From Rubrobacter_A sp965214435 (GTDB lineage: Bacteria; Actinomycetota; Rubrobacteria; Rubrobacterales; Rubrobacteraceae): DNA of 64,000 nt. Below are positions 48,145 through 56,431 of the stretch, in pieces; within the stretch, counting starts at the first letter, position 1, and the number at the start of each line of letters is the position of its first letter. A program made the translations under genes and the position numbers. The notes beneath the pieces are model-generated. The model was not told the DNA's origin. It did no database searches and worked only from the letters and a program-made list of their open reading frames with translations. The stretch lies in assembly GCA_965214435.1 (NCBI GenBank), contig OZ243960.1:1-64000 (forward strand), written 5' to 3'.

Positions 48145-49767
48145 CTAGAGGATCTTGCCGCTGCCGCTTTTCGGGAGTGACTCGACAAACTCGACGCTTC
48201 TCGGGTACTTGTAGACCGCCATCTGCTCTTTCGACCATTCGATGAGGTCTTCTTTGGTTACGCTCCCCTGCTCGTCTTCGCGCAAAACGACCACGGCTTT
48301 TGCGGTCTCGCCGCGCCGCTCGTCGGGGATGCCTATAACGCAAACTTCCTGGATGGCGGGGTGTTTGTAGAGGGTTGACTCGACCTCTGACGGCCAGACC
48401 TTGTAGCCTCCGGCGTTGATCACGCGTTTCAGCCGGTCGACCATGAAGAAGTATCCTTCCTCATCACGTACCCCGATGTCCCCGGTTCTGAAAAAGCGTT
48501 TCCCGTCCCGCTCGAAAAACACCTCCTCGTCGGCCTCCGGCCTCTTCCAGTAGCCGGCCATTACCTGCGGTCCGGAAGAGACGATCTCACCTTCCTCCCC
48601 GACTCCAACCCCTTCTAAAGTCTCAGGGTTTACGATGCGGGCATCCACGTCAAAGGACGGTATCCCGAGGCACTGTAGCTTCGGGCGGTCGGGCGGGTTC
48701 ATATGGGTCTGGCTTATGGTCTCGGAAAGCCCGTAACCCTCAGCGTAACGGATGCCGGTAAGCTCGTGGAGCTTCTCGCCGATCGCCGCCGGCAGCGGAG
48801 CCTCGCCCCCGCCGACCACCTGAAAAGACGACAGGTCATATTCACCGATCTCCGGGTTCGCCAGAAAGTCCACGGCCATGGTCGAGATGTTGGTCCAGCC
48901 GGTGCAGCCGTAACGCTGGACGAGTTCGGCGGCGAGTTGCCGGTCCCAGCGGGTCATGAAGACCATCGTAGCTCCCGCGTAGACCGGGGCGTTCAGGCTG
49001 TGCTGCATCCCCGTAACGTGGAACAGCGGCAGCGTGCTGAGGATCACGCTGCCGACCGTCACGTTGTTCCACACCGAAGCCCCGACGAGCGTGGCCTGCA
49101 ACGTCCGGTGGGTGTGCATACAGCCCTTGGGCCGACTCGTGGTCCCGGAAGTGTACGGCAGACAGGCGAGGTCCCCGCCCTCTACCGCTACAGGCTCCGG
49201 CGAACGTCCGGCTCCGAGCGCCACGCTCCACGATATAGCGTCCGCAACCTCCCGGGCCGGCTCGGATACCACGTCCGGGACGGTGAGGTCCGTCGCTTCT
49301 TCCAAATAATCCGAGTAGGCGGCGACGATGATGCTTTGCAGGTTGCTGTTCCCAGCGAGGGGCGAGAGTCGGTCGTATAGTTCCTGAGCGGTTACGGCGA
49401 CCTGGGCTCCGGAGTCCTCGACGTAGTGTTCGAGTTCTTCGGTAACGAGCATCGGGTTGACGGGTACTACTACCGCACCCACTCGGAGGACGGCGTAGAA
49501 AGCTATCGCGAACTGCGGGCTGTTCTGGAGGTAGAGGATGATCCGGTCGCCCTTGCCGACACCGAGGTCTTTTTGCAGGTATCCGGCGATACTTTCGACC
49601 TCGCGGGCGAGCCTGCGGTAGGAAATCTCCGTTCCGTAGTAGATGATGGCCGGTTTCTCCGGATAGCGTTCGGCGGAGACCTGAAGGTTGTGGTGAACGC
49701 CCGTCTCCGGCAGCGGTAGGGAGTGCGGCACCCGCGGCGGCCAAAACTCGTGGTGGGTTTCGACCAT
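48145..49767 (-). CDS. Acyl-CoA synthetase (AMP-binding) with an early TAG stop
   Basis: A 540-residue adenylate-forming acyl-CoA ligase. LPYTSGTTSRPKGCM is the AMP-binding loop, with LPLFHVTGMQHSL, GYGLSETISQTHMN and FFRTGDIGVRDEEGYFFMV further on. The end reads LPKSGSGKIL and then TAG. The catalytic lysine is kept, but relatives continue with RR and about a dozen residues. Beyond the TAG the same frame goes on RELQEREKAGAN to a TGA at 48106-48108, immediately at the terminator. A point mutation to TAG, or readthrough, explains this best. It follows the enoyl-CoA hydratase gene by 12 bases with a strong AGGAGG site. Confidence 0.88.
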   Translation of the reverse strand: MVETHHEFWPPRVPHSLPLPETGVHHNLQVSAERYPEKPAIIYYGTEISYRRLAREVESIAGYLQKDLGVGKGDRIILYLQNSPQFAIAFYAVLRVGAVVVPVNPMLVTEELEHYVEDSGAQVAVTAQELYDRLSPLAGNSNLQSIIVAAYSDYLEEATDLTVPDVVSEPAREVADAISWSVALGAGRSPEPVAVEGGDLACLPYTSGTTSRPKGCMHTHRTLQATLVGASVWNNVTVGSVILSTLPLFHVTGMQHSLNAPVYAGATMVFMTRWDRQLAAELVQRYGCTGWTNISTMAVDFLANPEIGEYDLSSFQVVGGGEAPLPAAIGEKLHELTGIRYAEGYGLSETISQTHMNPPDRPKLQCLGIPSFDVDARIVNPETLEGVGVGEEGEIVSSGPQVMAGYWKRPEADEEVFFERDGKRFFRTGDIGVRDEEGYFFMVDRLKRVINAGGYKVWPSEVESTLYKHPAIQEVCVIGIPDERRGETAKAVVVLREDEQGSVTKEDLIEWSKEQMAVYKYPRSVEFVESLPKSGSGKIL

Positions 49768-49779
49768 AACTATTTCCTC

Positions 49780-50574
49780 CTAACTACCCGTGAAGTTCGG
49801 CTGGCGCTTCTCGAAGAACGCGGCGATCCCTTCCTGGTGGTCTTCCGTGTTGCCGCAGAACGTTTGTCCTTGGGCTTCTTCTTCAAGAGCATTCGGTAGG
49901 TTCCGGTCGAAGCTGCCGTGGAGGACGGACTTCATCCTCCCGAGAGCTTTGGTCGGGAGTGCAGCGAGCTGTCCGGCGAGCGCCATAGTTTCCTCCGCGA
50001 GCGACTCCTCGGGTACGACTTTGTTAACCAGCCCGATCCTCCCGGCCTCTTCAGCCTCGACGGACTCGCCGAGCATCGACATCTCCATCGCCTTCCCGAG
50101 CCCGACGACCCGCGGCAGAAAGAACGAGACCCCGGCGTCCGGCAGCAGCCCGATCTTGATGAACGCGACCGAGAACTTCGCGCTCTCGGCGGCGATACGC
50201 AGGTCACAGGCCAGCGCCATTCCGAGCCCGGCCCCGTAGACCGGACCGTGCAGCGAAGCCACGATAGGTTTCGGTATGCCGGTCATCTTCATCACCGAGC
50301 GGCTGTAAGTCTGGCGCAAATACTCCCCGAGGTCCGGGCGCTCCGAGCCGTTTTGCGGGGAGAGGTCCTCGCCCGTAAGGTCGGCCCCGGCGGAAAAGCC
50401 GCGACCCTCGCCCCGGAGCACGATGCAGCGTACCTCGTCGTCTTCCGCGGCCCGGTCCAGAGCCGCGTTAAAGTCCTCATGCAACGGTCCGTTGAAAGCA
50501 TTCAAGACCTTGGGGCGGTTCAGGGCGATGGTGGCGACCCCGCCGGTCTTCTCGAAAAGAATAGTTTCGTACAT
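49780..50574 (-). CDS. Enoyl-CoA hydratase/isomerase
   Basis: A 264-residue crotonase-fold protein. RPKVLNAFNGPL, the oxyanion block RGEGRGFSAGADLTGEDL, and PIVASLHGPVYGAGLGMALACD with SFFLPRVVGLGKAMEMSML are typical of PaaG/enoyl-CoA hydratases. The catalytic glutamates cannot be assigned by eye, so hydratase and isomerase are both possible. I start at ATG 50574, behind GGAGAAG; a 17-codon extension runs back through the terminator of the upstream gene. It is co-transcribed with the acyl-CoA ligase. Confidence 0.87.
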   Translation of the reverse strand: MYETILFEKTGGVATIALNRPKVLNAFNGPLHEDFNAALDRAAEDDEVRCIVLRGEGRGFSAGADLTGEDLSPQNGSERPDLGEYLRQTYSRSVMKMTGIPKPIVASLHGPVYGAGLGMALACDLRIAAESAKFSVAFIKIGLLPDAGVSFFLPRVVGLGKAMEMSMLGESVEAEEAGRIGLVNKVVPEESLAEETMALAGQLAALPTKALGRMKSVLHGSFDRNLPNALEEEAQGQTFCGNTEDHQEGIAAFFEKRQPNFTGS

Positions 50575-50599
50575 ACTTCTCCTTCCCTTTGCACGAAAG

Positions 50600-50634
50600 A
50601 TAAGCCCCCTGCTCGTGTTGCGCAAGGGGCTTAT
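50600..50634 (-). terminator. Terminator after the MHS transporter gene
   Basis: ATAAGCCCC (50600-50608) and GGGGCTTAT (50626-50634) form a nine-base perfect stem with a 17-base loop, 23 bases after the stop of the transporter gene on the minus strand and followed by CTTTC. The U-tract is weak. It separates the transporter from the enoyl-CoA hydratase operon. Confidence 0.55.
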
Positions 50635-50656
50635 CCGGGATGCGTTTGCTGTGACG

Positions 50657-52054
50657 CTATCTGGTCGCCGAGCTACCTTGAGCTGTGGTGGCCGCCTGGC
50701 GCTCCCGCTCCTCGACTTCGTCGGCGTCGCCCTGGTAGGTCTCCGTAATGAAGACGACGCAGGCGAAGGAGATCCCGGCTAGTACCATCATATAGATGGC
50801 TATCGGCACGTAGCTACCGAAAGCCTCAAAGAGCGAGGCGCTGATGATCGGGGCCAGCGCGCCGCCGAAGACCGCTCCTATCTGGTAACCCAGGGAAGCT
50901 CCGGAGTAGCGCAACCGGGCGGTGAACATTTCCGAGAGCAGCGCCGCTTGAGGGCCGTACATCATGCTCAAGAAAGTCTGGCCGACTATGATGGCTAGCC
51001 AGATCAGGGCCGCCGTCTGAGTGTTCAGCAACCAGAAGTACGGGAAAGCCCAGAGCCCGAGAAGGGCCGCACCGGCGAGATATACCTTCCGGCGGCCGAC
51101 GCGGTCGGAGAGCGCGGCGAAGCCCATGAGGGCCGGTATTTGCACTATGGAAGAGGCTAGAACGCCGGTCAACATTATGGGGCGCGATACCCCGAGGACT
51201 TCGGTGCCGTAGGAGAGCGTGTAGACGATGAATATATAGAACGTTGCGTTCACGACTATAAACGCGCCCGCGGCGAGGAAGATCTGCTTCGGGAACGTCT
51301 TGAAAGCGTCGATGATCGGTGACCGGGACTGCTGCGGCTCTTCCGGTCCATCTTCATCAGACTCCCCGGACGCACTGGCCTGCTGTAAGCGCTGGAACTC
51401 CGGCGTCTCCTCCAGGCGTAGCTGCACGTAGAGCCCGACGCCTATGAGGACAAAGCTTGCTATAAAAGGCACCCGCCATCCCCAGGACGCCATCGTCTCG
51501 GGGGCCAACGCCGCCCCGACTAGAAGGAAGATCGCGTTAGCGAGGATGACCCCGACCGGAACGCCGGCCTGGGCAAAGCTGCCGTAGAAACCCCGCCGGT
51601 GACGGGGGGCGCTCTCGGTCGCGATAAGTACCGCCCCGCCCCACTGTCCGCCGACCGCGAGGCCCTGGGCGAAGCGGAGTATCACGAGAATTATTGGGGC
51701 GAGGATCCCGATGGTAGCGTAAGTCGGAAGAAAACCTATAAGGGTGGTTGCAACACCCATCGTCATGAGCGCTGATACCAGTGCCTTTTTGCGGCCGATC
51801 CTGTCTCCGAAGTGACCCCAGACCACCCCCCCAACCGGCCGCGCGACGAACGCTACCCCGAACGTGGCGAACGCGAGCAGCGTCGCAAAGAACGGGCCCG
51901 CGCCCGGAAAGAATAAGTCCGGGAAGAAGAGCGCCGCCGCCGTACCGAAGATAAAGAAGTCGTACCACTCGATGCTGGAGCCCGCGAGGGCCGTAAGCGC
52001 TACTTTTAGTATGTCTCTTTCTTGGACCTGAGCCCCAGTGCTTGCACTAGTCAA
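50657..52054 (-). CDS. MFS transporter of the metabolite:H+ symporter (MHS) family
   Basis: A 465-residue, 12-helix transporter. SSIEWYDFFIFGTAAALFFP and RPVGGVVWGHFGDRIGRKKA are classical MHS features (as in ProP, KgtP, ShiA), and RFAQGLAVGGQWGGAVLIATE is the conserved helix 4-5 block. A charged loop with a short Gln/Ser/Glu-rich stretch lies in the middle. Members import organic acids, osmolytes or shikimate with protons. The TTG start follows AGGAGG closely. The substrate is unknown; its place beside acyl-CoA genes makes a carboxylic acid plausible. Confidence 0.87.
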   Translation of the reverse strand: MTSASTGAQVQERDILKVALTALAGSSIEWYDFFIFGTAAALFFPDLFFPGAGPFFATLLAFATFGVAFVARPVGGVVWGHFGDRIGRKKALVSALMTMGVATTLIGFLPTYATIGILAPIILVILRFAQGLAVGGQWGGAVLIATESAPRHRRGFYGSFAQAGVPVGVILANAIFLLVGAALAPETMASWGWRVPFIASFVLIGVGLYVQLRLEETPEFQRLQQASASGESDEDGPEEPQQSRSPIIDAFKTFPKQIFLAAGAFIVVNATFYIFIVYTLSYGTEVLGVSRPIMLTGVLASSIVQIPALMGFAALSDRVGRRKVYLAGAALLGLWAFPYFWLLNTQTAALIWLAIIVGQTFLSMMYGPQAALLSEMFTARLRYSGASLGYQIGAVFGGALAPIISASLFEAFGSYVPIAIYMMVLAGISFACVVFITETYQGDADEVEERERQAATTAQGSSATR

Positions 52055-52388
52055 GTGTTCCTCCTATCGTCAAATATCCAGGACCAGAAGTCTCCAGAAG
52101 CTTTCCCCAAAGCCGTAGCTATTGCTACAAAGCAGAACTATCGCAGATTCTTTCCGAGAAAGCGACACTCATACGCTATATATGAAACAAAGTGAGCTTC
52201 CAGGATAGTCCGGCGGTCGGCCTCGCAAGCCTGCCTTCTGCATAAATAAGTTGAGGAATTCTGGGTTGGCTATACTCTCACCGCTTAAACCTTGTTCCAC
52301 TGCAATCTGGGATCTACACTAACCGGATGTCGTGGCAGGTTGGGTACGCTGAGGAGTTCGCCGCTATAAAGTCTGGTTTCGGGAAGAC
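52055..52388. other. 334-base gene-free divergent region
   Basis: This gap separates the divergent MHS transporter and deacetylase-like genes and should hold both promoters. I see AT-rich elements (GCTATATATG near 52177, TATACT near 52271) but no complete promoter with confident spacing. No coding sequence, RNA gene or repeat is evident. Confidence 0.35.
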
Positions 52389-53417
52389 ATGCTAACGGTG
52401 CGCGAGAGCCTTGGGCCACCGGTCAACGACCTCCGTAGAGCGGTCCGCGCCTGCAAGTTCCGGGACTACAACCTGGAAGGCATCGAGATGTTCTTGGCGC
52501 TTGAAGACCTGTCCGCGCCGCGGGTGAGCCCGGCTAGCGGGCCGCTCGAAAGCGGGCGGCTCGGTCGTCTTGCGCAGGACTACCTCGGGCGTCTGGCGGG
52601 CCGGCGCAACCGGGTATCGCTCGACGACGTCGCCACGGCGCTGGAGGTCTTGGCGGCTAATCACTTTGACCCGGTGAGGGGCGAGGATCCGCGGACCAAC
52701 ATGGCGACGCTCGGGGGGCTTACGGCCGGACCGCTCGTCCGGGCGGTCAACTTCCACAATACGCCGCGGGCGCGGGCGGCCGAGATCGAGCGCTGGTTAT
52801 TGGAGGCGGGAAAGCTTTTCCGGGCGGTCGGAGAAAAAGATCTGGAAGATTTGTTCTCCGGCACTCCACACTCTGGCTCGCTGGGGCAGCTTACAGAGCC
52901 GCCCTTGATCCCGGTCTTCTACGAGGGCTACCGCAACAACTACGACGTCGCGCTGCCGATGGTCGAGCGCGCCGGGCTGCGCGCATGGTTTCTTATTCCC
53001 AGCGCGTTTATTGACACACCGGTGTCGGAACAATACGCTTTTGCCCGGTCACACTACATCGGCCTTTCCGATGAAGACTACCCTGGCAAACGGTGCGCGA
53101 TGTCGTGGGACGAGTTGCGCGACGTGGTCGCCCGCGGGCACGTGGTAGCCTGTCACACGGCTACGCACTGCGCGGTCTTTGACCTTAGAGGCCCGGAGGA
53201 CGTGCGGCGAGAACTGTTCGACTCGCGACGCCGGCTCGAAGACGAGTTGGGATGTGAGGTCCGGACCCTGGCCTGGCTGCTCGGTACATCCTACGGCGAG
53301 GACCGGCGGGCCGACGCCGCCGTTCAAGAAGCGGGCTACCGGCTGGTGGTCAGCAACGCGAAGATCCAACGCCTCCCCGGATCAACCCCGGAAACGACTA
53401 ACCCATCGCCCCACTGA
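52389..53417 (+). CDS. Polysaccharide deacetylase-like (NodB) protein with altered active site
   Basis: A 342-residue protein whose residues 170-330 follow the NodB homology fold. The first motif, TFDDGYRxNY in active enzymes, reads VFYEGYRNNYDVALPMVERA; the metal/base aspartates are replaced by Tyr-Glu. The second motif is intact as GHVVACHTATHC (HxxxH). The N-terminal 165 residues are predicted helical and unrecognised. It might still bind a glycan or be inactive; alternatively it uses a changed site. The ATG has no strong ribosome site. It stands alone, convergent with a DUF2795 gene. Confidence 0.65.
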   Translation: MLTVRESLGPPVNDLRRAVRACKFRDYNLEGIEMFLALEDLSAPRVSPASGPLESGRLGRLAQDYLGRLAGRRNRVSLDDVATALEVLAANHFDPVRGEDPRTNMATLGGLTAGPLVRAVNFHNTPRARAAEIERWLLEAGKLFRAVGEKDLEDLFSGTPHSGSLGQLTEPPLIPVFYEGYRNNYDVALPMVERAGLRAWFLIPSAFIDTPVSEQYAFARSHYIGLSDEDYPGKRCAMSWDELRDVVARGHVVACHTATHCAVFDLRGPEDVRRELFDSRRRLEDELGCEVRTLAWLLGTSYGEDRRADAAVQEAGYRLVVSNAKIQRLPGSTPETTNPSPH

Positions 53418-53487
53418 GCACTGTACGTCCGAGGTTAAGTTACGGATGTCCTTGAGTAACGGAAGTATAGACCTGCGTGGTTTACGT

Positions 53488-53703
53488 CTATGCCTGGTCG
53501 CCGCCGCGCCGCAGGGCATTTATTACATCCTGCGGTCCCTGATACTCACCTTCGGGGAGCCGTTTGCGGACCTGGCCGACCGCTACCCCCGGCACCCCGT
53601 TGTTTTCTAGTTTGTTGAGCAACTCTTCCTTGCGGATCGGGAACTCAACACCCTCCAAATAGCGGCCTATGTTGGTCGGTAGATGCTTCCTCAAAAAGTC
53701 CAC
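53488..53703 (-). CDS. DUF2795 domain protein
   Basis: A 71-residue protein with the DUF2795 pattern: FPIRKEELLNKLENNGVPGV followed by QVRKRLPEGEYQGPQDVINA. Such small proteins are frequent in actinobacteria and cyanobacteria and have no known function. The GTG start has AAGGAGG eight bases upstream. The gene is monocistronic, between the deacetylase-like gene and the superoxide dismutase region. Confidence 0.75.
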   Translation of the reverse strand: MDFLRKHLPTNIGRYLEGVEFPIRKEELLNKLENNGVPGVAVGQVRKRLPEGEYQGPQDVINALRRGGDQA

Positions 53704-53984
53704 GGCCTTGCCTCCTTAGAGCGCTCTCTGCGCGGCGTTCCTGCTTTGTTACCCACTATACCTCAGAAGTACGTCCCGGCGGCAATGGAGGACGCGGCCA
53801 GTAACCTTACCGGTCCGCAGCTACACAAGACCTTACGACCACGACACACGTCCTGAAGAAGAATGGCTACCGGAGGTTTGGTAAATAGGTTGTTGCCAGG
53901 TGTTTCGGGAAGTGCGCTGCGTGGCATAGTTAGTGTTACGCTGCGAGCACTGGTACAAAAGGATTCTAGGAAGGGAACAGATAG

Positions 53985-54671
53985 ATGAGGAAGATCACGC
54001 TAACGGCGCTTATGGCGCTGATGTTGCTGGCTACTTTAGGGGCCGGCAGCGCCCTGGCCCAGACCTCGGCTACGGCGGCAGGGGCGAGCGCCGGGGCGAG
54101 TGCCGAGTTGCGGGATAACGAAGGCAACCCTGTTGGCAACGCTACGTTCGCCGAGGGTGAGAACGGCGTAGTCGTTACCGTCAACATAACGGGTGGTATA
54201 GAGCCTGGGGTGCATGGCATCCACATCCACGAAAAGGGAGACCTCAGCAGTCCGGACTTCAAGTCCGCTGGCGGTCATTTCAACCCGACCGGCGCCGAGC
54301 ACGGCTTCGACAACCCGCAGGGACCGCACGCTGGCGACCTGCCGAACATCACTGTCGGGCAGGACGGAACGGCGAGTTACCAGACCGTGAACGACCGGAT
54401 CACGCTTTCTCCAGGCCCAAACTCCATACTGGACGAGGACGGCAGCGCGCTTATCGTGCACGCCATGGCCGACGACTACCAGACCAACGACGACCCCGAG
54501 ACTGGTCCCGGAACGTCCGGTAACCGAGTCGCCGCGGGCGTTATCGAAGCCACGGAGACGATGCCCGAGACCGGCGGCATGAACCTCTTCTCTCTGGCGG
54601 TTGTGCCGGCCATCTTGATGATCGCCGGTGGCGCCGGACTGCTCGTCATCGGGCGGTCGCGCCGGGCCTGA
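53985..54671 (+). CDS. sodC: Secreted Cu,Zn superoxide dismutase with sortase anchor, no disulfide
   Basis: A 228-residue exported protein: signal peptide (1-25, ending SALAQ), a SodC domain and a C-terminal wall-sorting signal (MPETG at 193-197, hydrophobic helix, GRSRRA). The metal ligands are all present: His80 and His82 in HGIHIHEKGDL, bridging His98 in SAGGHFNP, His106, His115, Asp118 and His159 in LIVHAMADDY. The conserved cysteines are not: GDC reads GDL and ACGVI reads AAGVI, and the mature protein has no cysteine. It would remove superoxide at the cell surface. It is followed by a terminator and is monocistronic. Confidence 0.88.
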   Translation: MRKITLTALMALMLLATLGAGSALAQTSATAAGASAGASAELRDNEGNPVGNATFAEGENGVVVTVNITGGIEPGVHGIHIHEKGDLSSPDFKSAGGHFNPTGAEHGFDNPQGPHAGDLPNITVGQDGTASYQTVNDRITLSPGPNSILDEDGSALIVHAMADDYQTNDDPETGPGTSGNRVAAGVIEATETMPETGGMNLFSLAVVPAILMIAGGAGLLVIGRSRRA

Positions 54672-54683
54672 ACCAGAGTCTAC

Positions 54684-54719
54684 CGGGGGTTGGTCCACGG
54701 AAGTGCGGACCAGCCCCCG
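54684..54719. terminator. Terminator after sodC
   Basis: CGGGGGTTGGTCC (54684-54696) and GGACCAGCCCCCG (54707-54719) form a 13-base stem with one G-U pair and a ten-base loop, followed by TTATCTT on the plus strand. It lies between the convergent sodC and molybdoenzyme genes. Confidence 0.7.
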
Positions 54720-54774
54720 TTATCTTAGCTCGACATCTCGATACCGGAGCCGGTCCGGACTACAGACCTTACCG

Positions 54775-55851
54775 TTATCCAACCCTGACCGTTACCCGCT
54801 GGGCGACGTTGACGCCGTATCCGCCCTGGTTCCAGGTCTGTTCGCCATCGGTCGGCTGCGTTTTTCCGGTTGCGTCGGTAGCCCGAACACGTAACTCGTA
54901 CTCGCCGGTCTCCCAGGCGTCCCACTCGTGCGTCCAGTAGGTCCACGCGTGGGGACCGGCCGGCTCGCCGAGTTCGGTCTTCTGCCACGTCCGTCCGCCG
55001 TCCGGGCTAAACTCGACCTGCTCGACCGGACCAAAGCCGGACCAGGCGCGGCCTTCCAGCACCGTCTTTCCCGCCCCGACGCGCCGCTGCCGGGTTAGGA
55101 AATCCGGGATGCCGGGTGGCACCATCAGGGCGTGGGGATATTTGCGGGTCACGGGCGTGCCGGGGTCGTCTCCGGATTGCCGGTAGTTGTACGCGACCGC
55201 CTGCTGTATACCTTTAAACGGCTCGTCTATGGCCTGGATCCCCTTGAGCCATTTGACAGACGCCATGCCGTACCAGTCGGGCACGATGAGCCGGAGCGGG
55301 GAGCCGTGCTGGGGCGGGAGCGGCTGGCCGTTCATCTCGTAGGCGAGAAATACCCCTTCGCGCAAAGCTTCCTCGACCGTCAGGCTCCGCTCGTAGTCGT
55401 GCTCGACGTCCTGGTCCACGCCCCGGTCGTAGCCGGAAAATAGGATCTCCACCGCATCGTCCAGCAGGCCGGCTTCCTCCAGGATTGGGCGCAGCAGGGT
55501 GCCCGTCCACTCGGCGCACCCGACCGCCTCGTCGTGCCAGGGAGCCGAGACCGGGCGCGGTGAGAGGTGTGCCCGCCCGTTGCCGCCGCACTCCATCATT
55601 ACGGGCGTTGTGATTTTCGGGCGTGACTTTAAGTCTTCCAGGGTTAGCCTGAGCGGGTTCTGGACGAGGCCCGTTACCGGAAGCTCGTAGGTAGCCGGGT
55701 CTAAGTGCGGGATGTCGAAGTGGATCAGGAGGTAGTGCATCCCGGTGGGTGTGATCCGGTAGCGCAACCCTTCTAGATGCATGCCGGGGTTGCGGAGGGC
55801 GAGGCCCACCTCTTCCCGGGAAAACTCCGCGCTCGTGCTAATCGGCGCCAT
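54775..55851 (-). CDS. Sulfite oxidase-family molybdopterin oxidoreductase
   Basis: A 358-residue molybdenum enzyme. The molybdopterin domain has VMMECGGNGRAHLSP with the Mo-coordinating cysteine, a block with RPILEEAGLLDDAVEILFSG, and HGSPLRLIVPDWYGMASVKW. The C-terminal dimerisation domain reads VLEGRAWSGFGPVEQVEFSP and WTHEWDAWETGEYELRVRAT. No haem domain and no Tat or Sec signal are present, so it is probably cytoplasmic, unlike SorA/SorT. The ATG at 55851 has GGAGGAG eight bases upstream; a longer frame is not supported. The substrate is sulfite or another small anion. Confidence 0.87.
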   Translation of the reverse strand: MAPISTSAEFSREEVGLALRNPGMHLEGLRYRITPTGMHYLLIHFDIPHLDPATYELPVTGLVQNPLRLTLEDLKSRPKITTPVMMECGGNGRAHLSPRPVSAPWHDEAVGCAEWTGTLLRPILEEAGLLDDAVEILFSGYDRGVDQDVEHDYERSLTVEEALREGVFLAYEMNGQPLPPQHGSPLRLIVPDWYGMASVKWLKGIQAIDEPFKGIQQAVAYNYRQSGDDPGTPVTRKYPHALMVPPGIPDFLTRQRRVGAGKTVLEGRAWSGFGPVEQVEFSPDGGRTWQKTELGEPAGPHAWTYWTHEWDAWETGEYELRVRATDATGKTQPTDGEQTWNQGGYGVNVAQRVTVRVG

Positions 55852-55997
55852 ATATTTTTCTCCTCCAACATACTTCCCCAATAAACCAGACCAATTATCC
55901 CACAACCTCTCTCTCGAAGAGCGCCTGACAATGTGGCTAGCACGTCCACTGTCCCGGTGGGAACCTAAACACAAACTCTTGCCGTCTGGATAAACCC

Positions 55998-56333
55998 GTG
56001 TACCTGGTAGAAAAGACCGTTGGGAACGGGCGGATCTCCCCTTATTCTCCTTTAGTGAAACGTGCCCGCACATACCGCCGCCGGCGTCTGGGAGCCATAC
56101 TATTCGTGGTCGCTATCTCTTACGCCGTTTATATCGGTAGCACGGCCAGCGCCGAACCGGCCTATTCGTCTTACACGGTCGCGCCCGGCGATACCTTGTG
56201 GTCGATAGCGAAGACCCACTATCCACCCTCAGAAGATCCCCGGCCAAGAATAAGAGCGATCCAGGACATAAACGAACTCGACACCCCGGAGATTCGCTCC
56301 GGCAGGTCCCTGGAGCTGCCCGCAACAGAATAA
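55998..56333 (+). CDS. LysM-domain membrane protein (YneA-like)
   Basis: A 111-residue protein: basic N-terminus (RARTYRRRRLG), one membrane helix (AILFVVAISYAVYIG), and a single LysM module from YTVAPGDTLWSIAKTHYP to RSGRSLELP, which binds peptidoglycan. The size and layout resemble the SOS cell-division inhibitor YneA and relatives, but no lexA gene is adjacent, so that role is only a suggestion. The GTG start is preceded by GGATAAA. Convergent with the acetoacetyl-CoA synthetase gene. Confidence 0.75.
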   Translation: MYLVEKTVGNGRISPYSPLVKRARTYRRRRLGAILFVVAISYAVYIGSTASAEPAYSSYTVAPGDTLWSIAKTHYPPSEDPRPRIRAIQDINELDTPEIRSGRSLELPATE

Positions 56334-56340
56334 GGGCCGG

Positions 56341-56376
56341 CCGCGGGCAACCAGTTTATCTAACTGGTGCTCGCGG
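56341..56376. terminator. Hairpin between the LysM and acetoacetyl-CoA synthetase genes
   Basis: CCGCGGGC followed by AACCAGTT pairs with AACTGGT and GCTCGCGG, giving a stem of about 15 pairs with one bulge and one G-U, and a five-base loop. It sits between two convergent genes. The U-tract is lacking, so termination strength is unclear. Confidence 0.45.
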
Positions 56377-56431
56377 TCGATCCTTATGTTTCTGCTACAC
56401 GCCCGGGTGGACTCTAGCTCGTCACCCGGAG

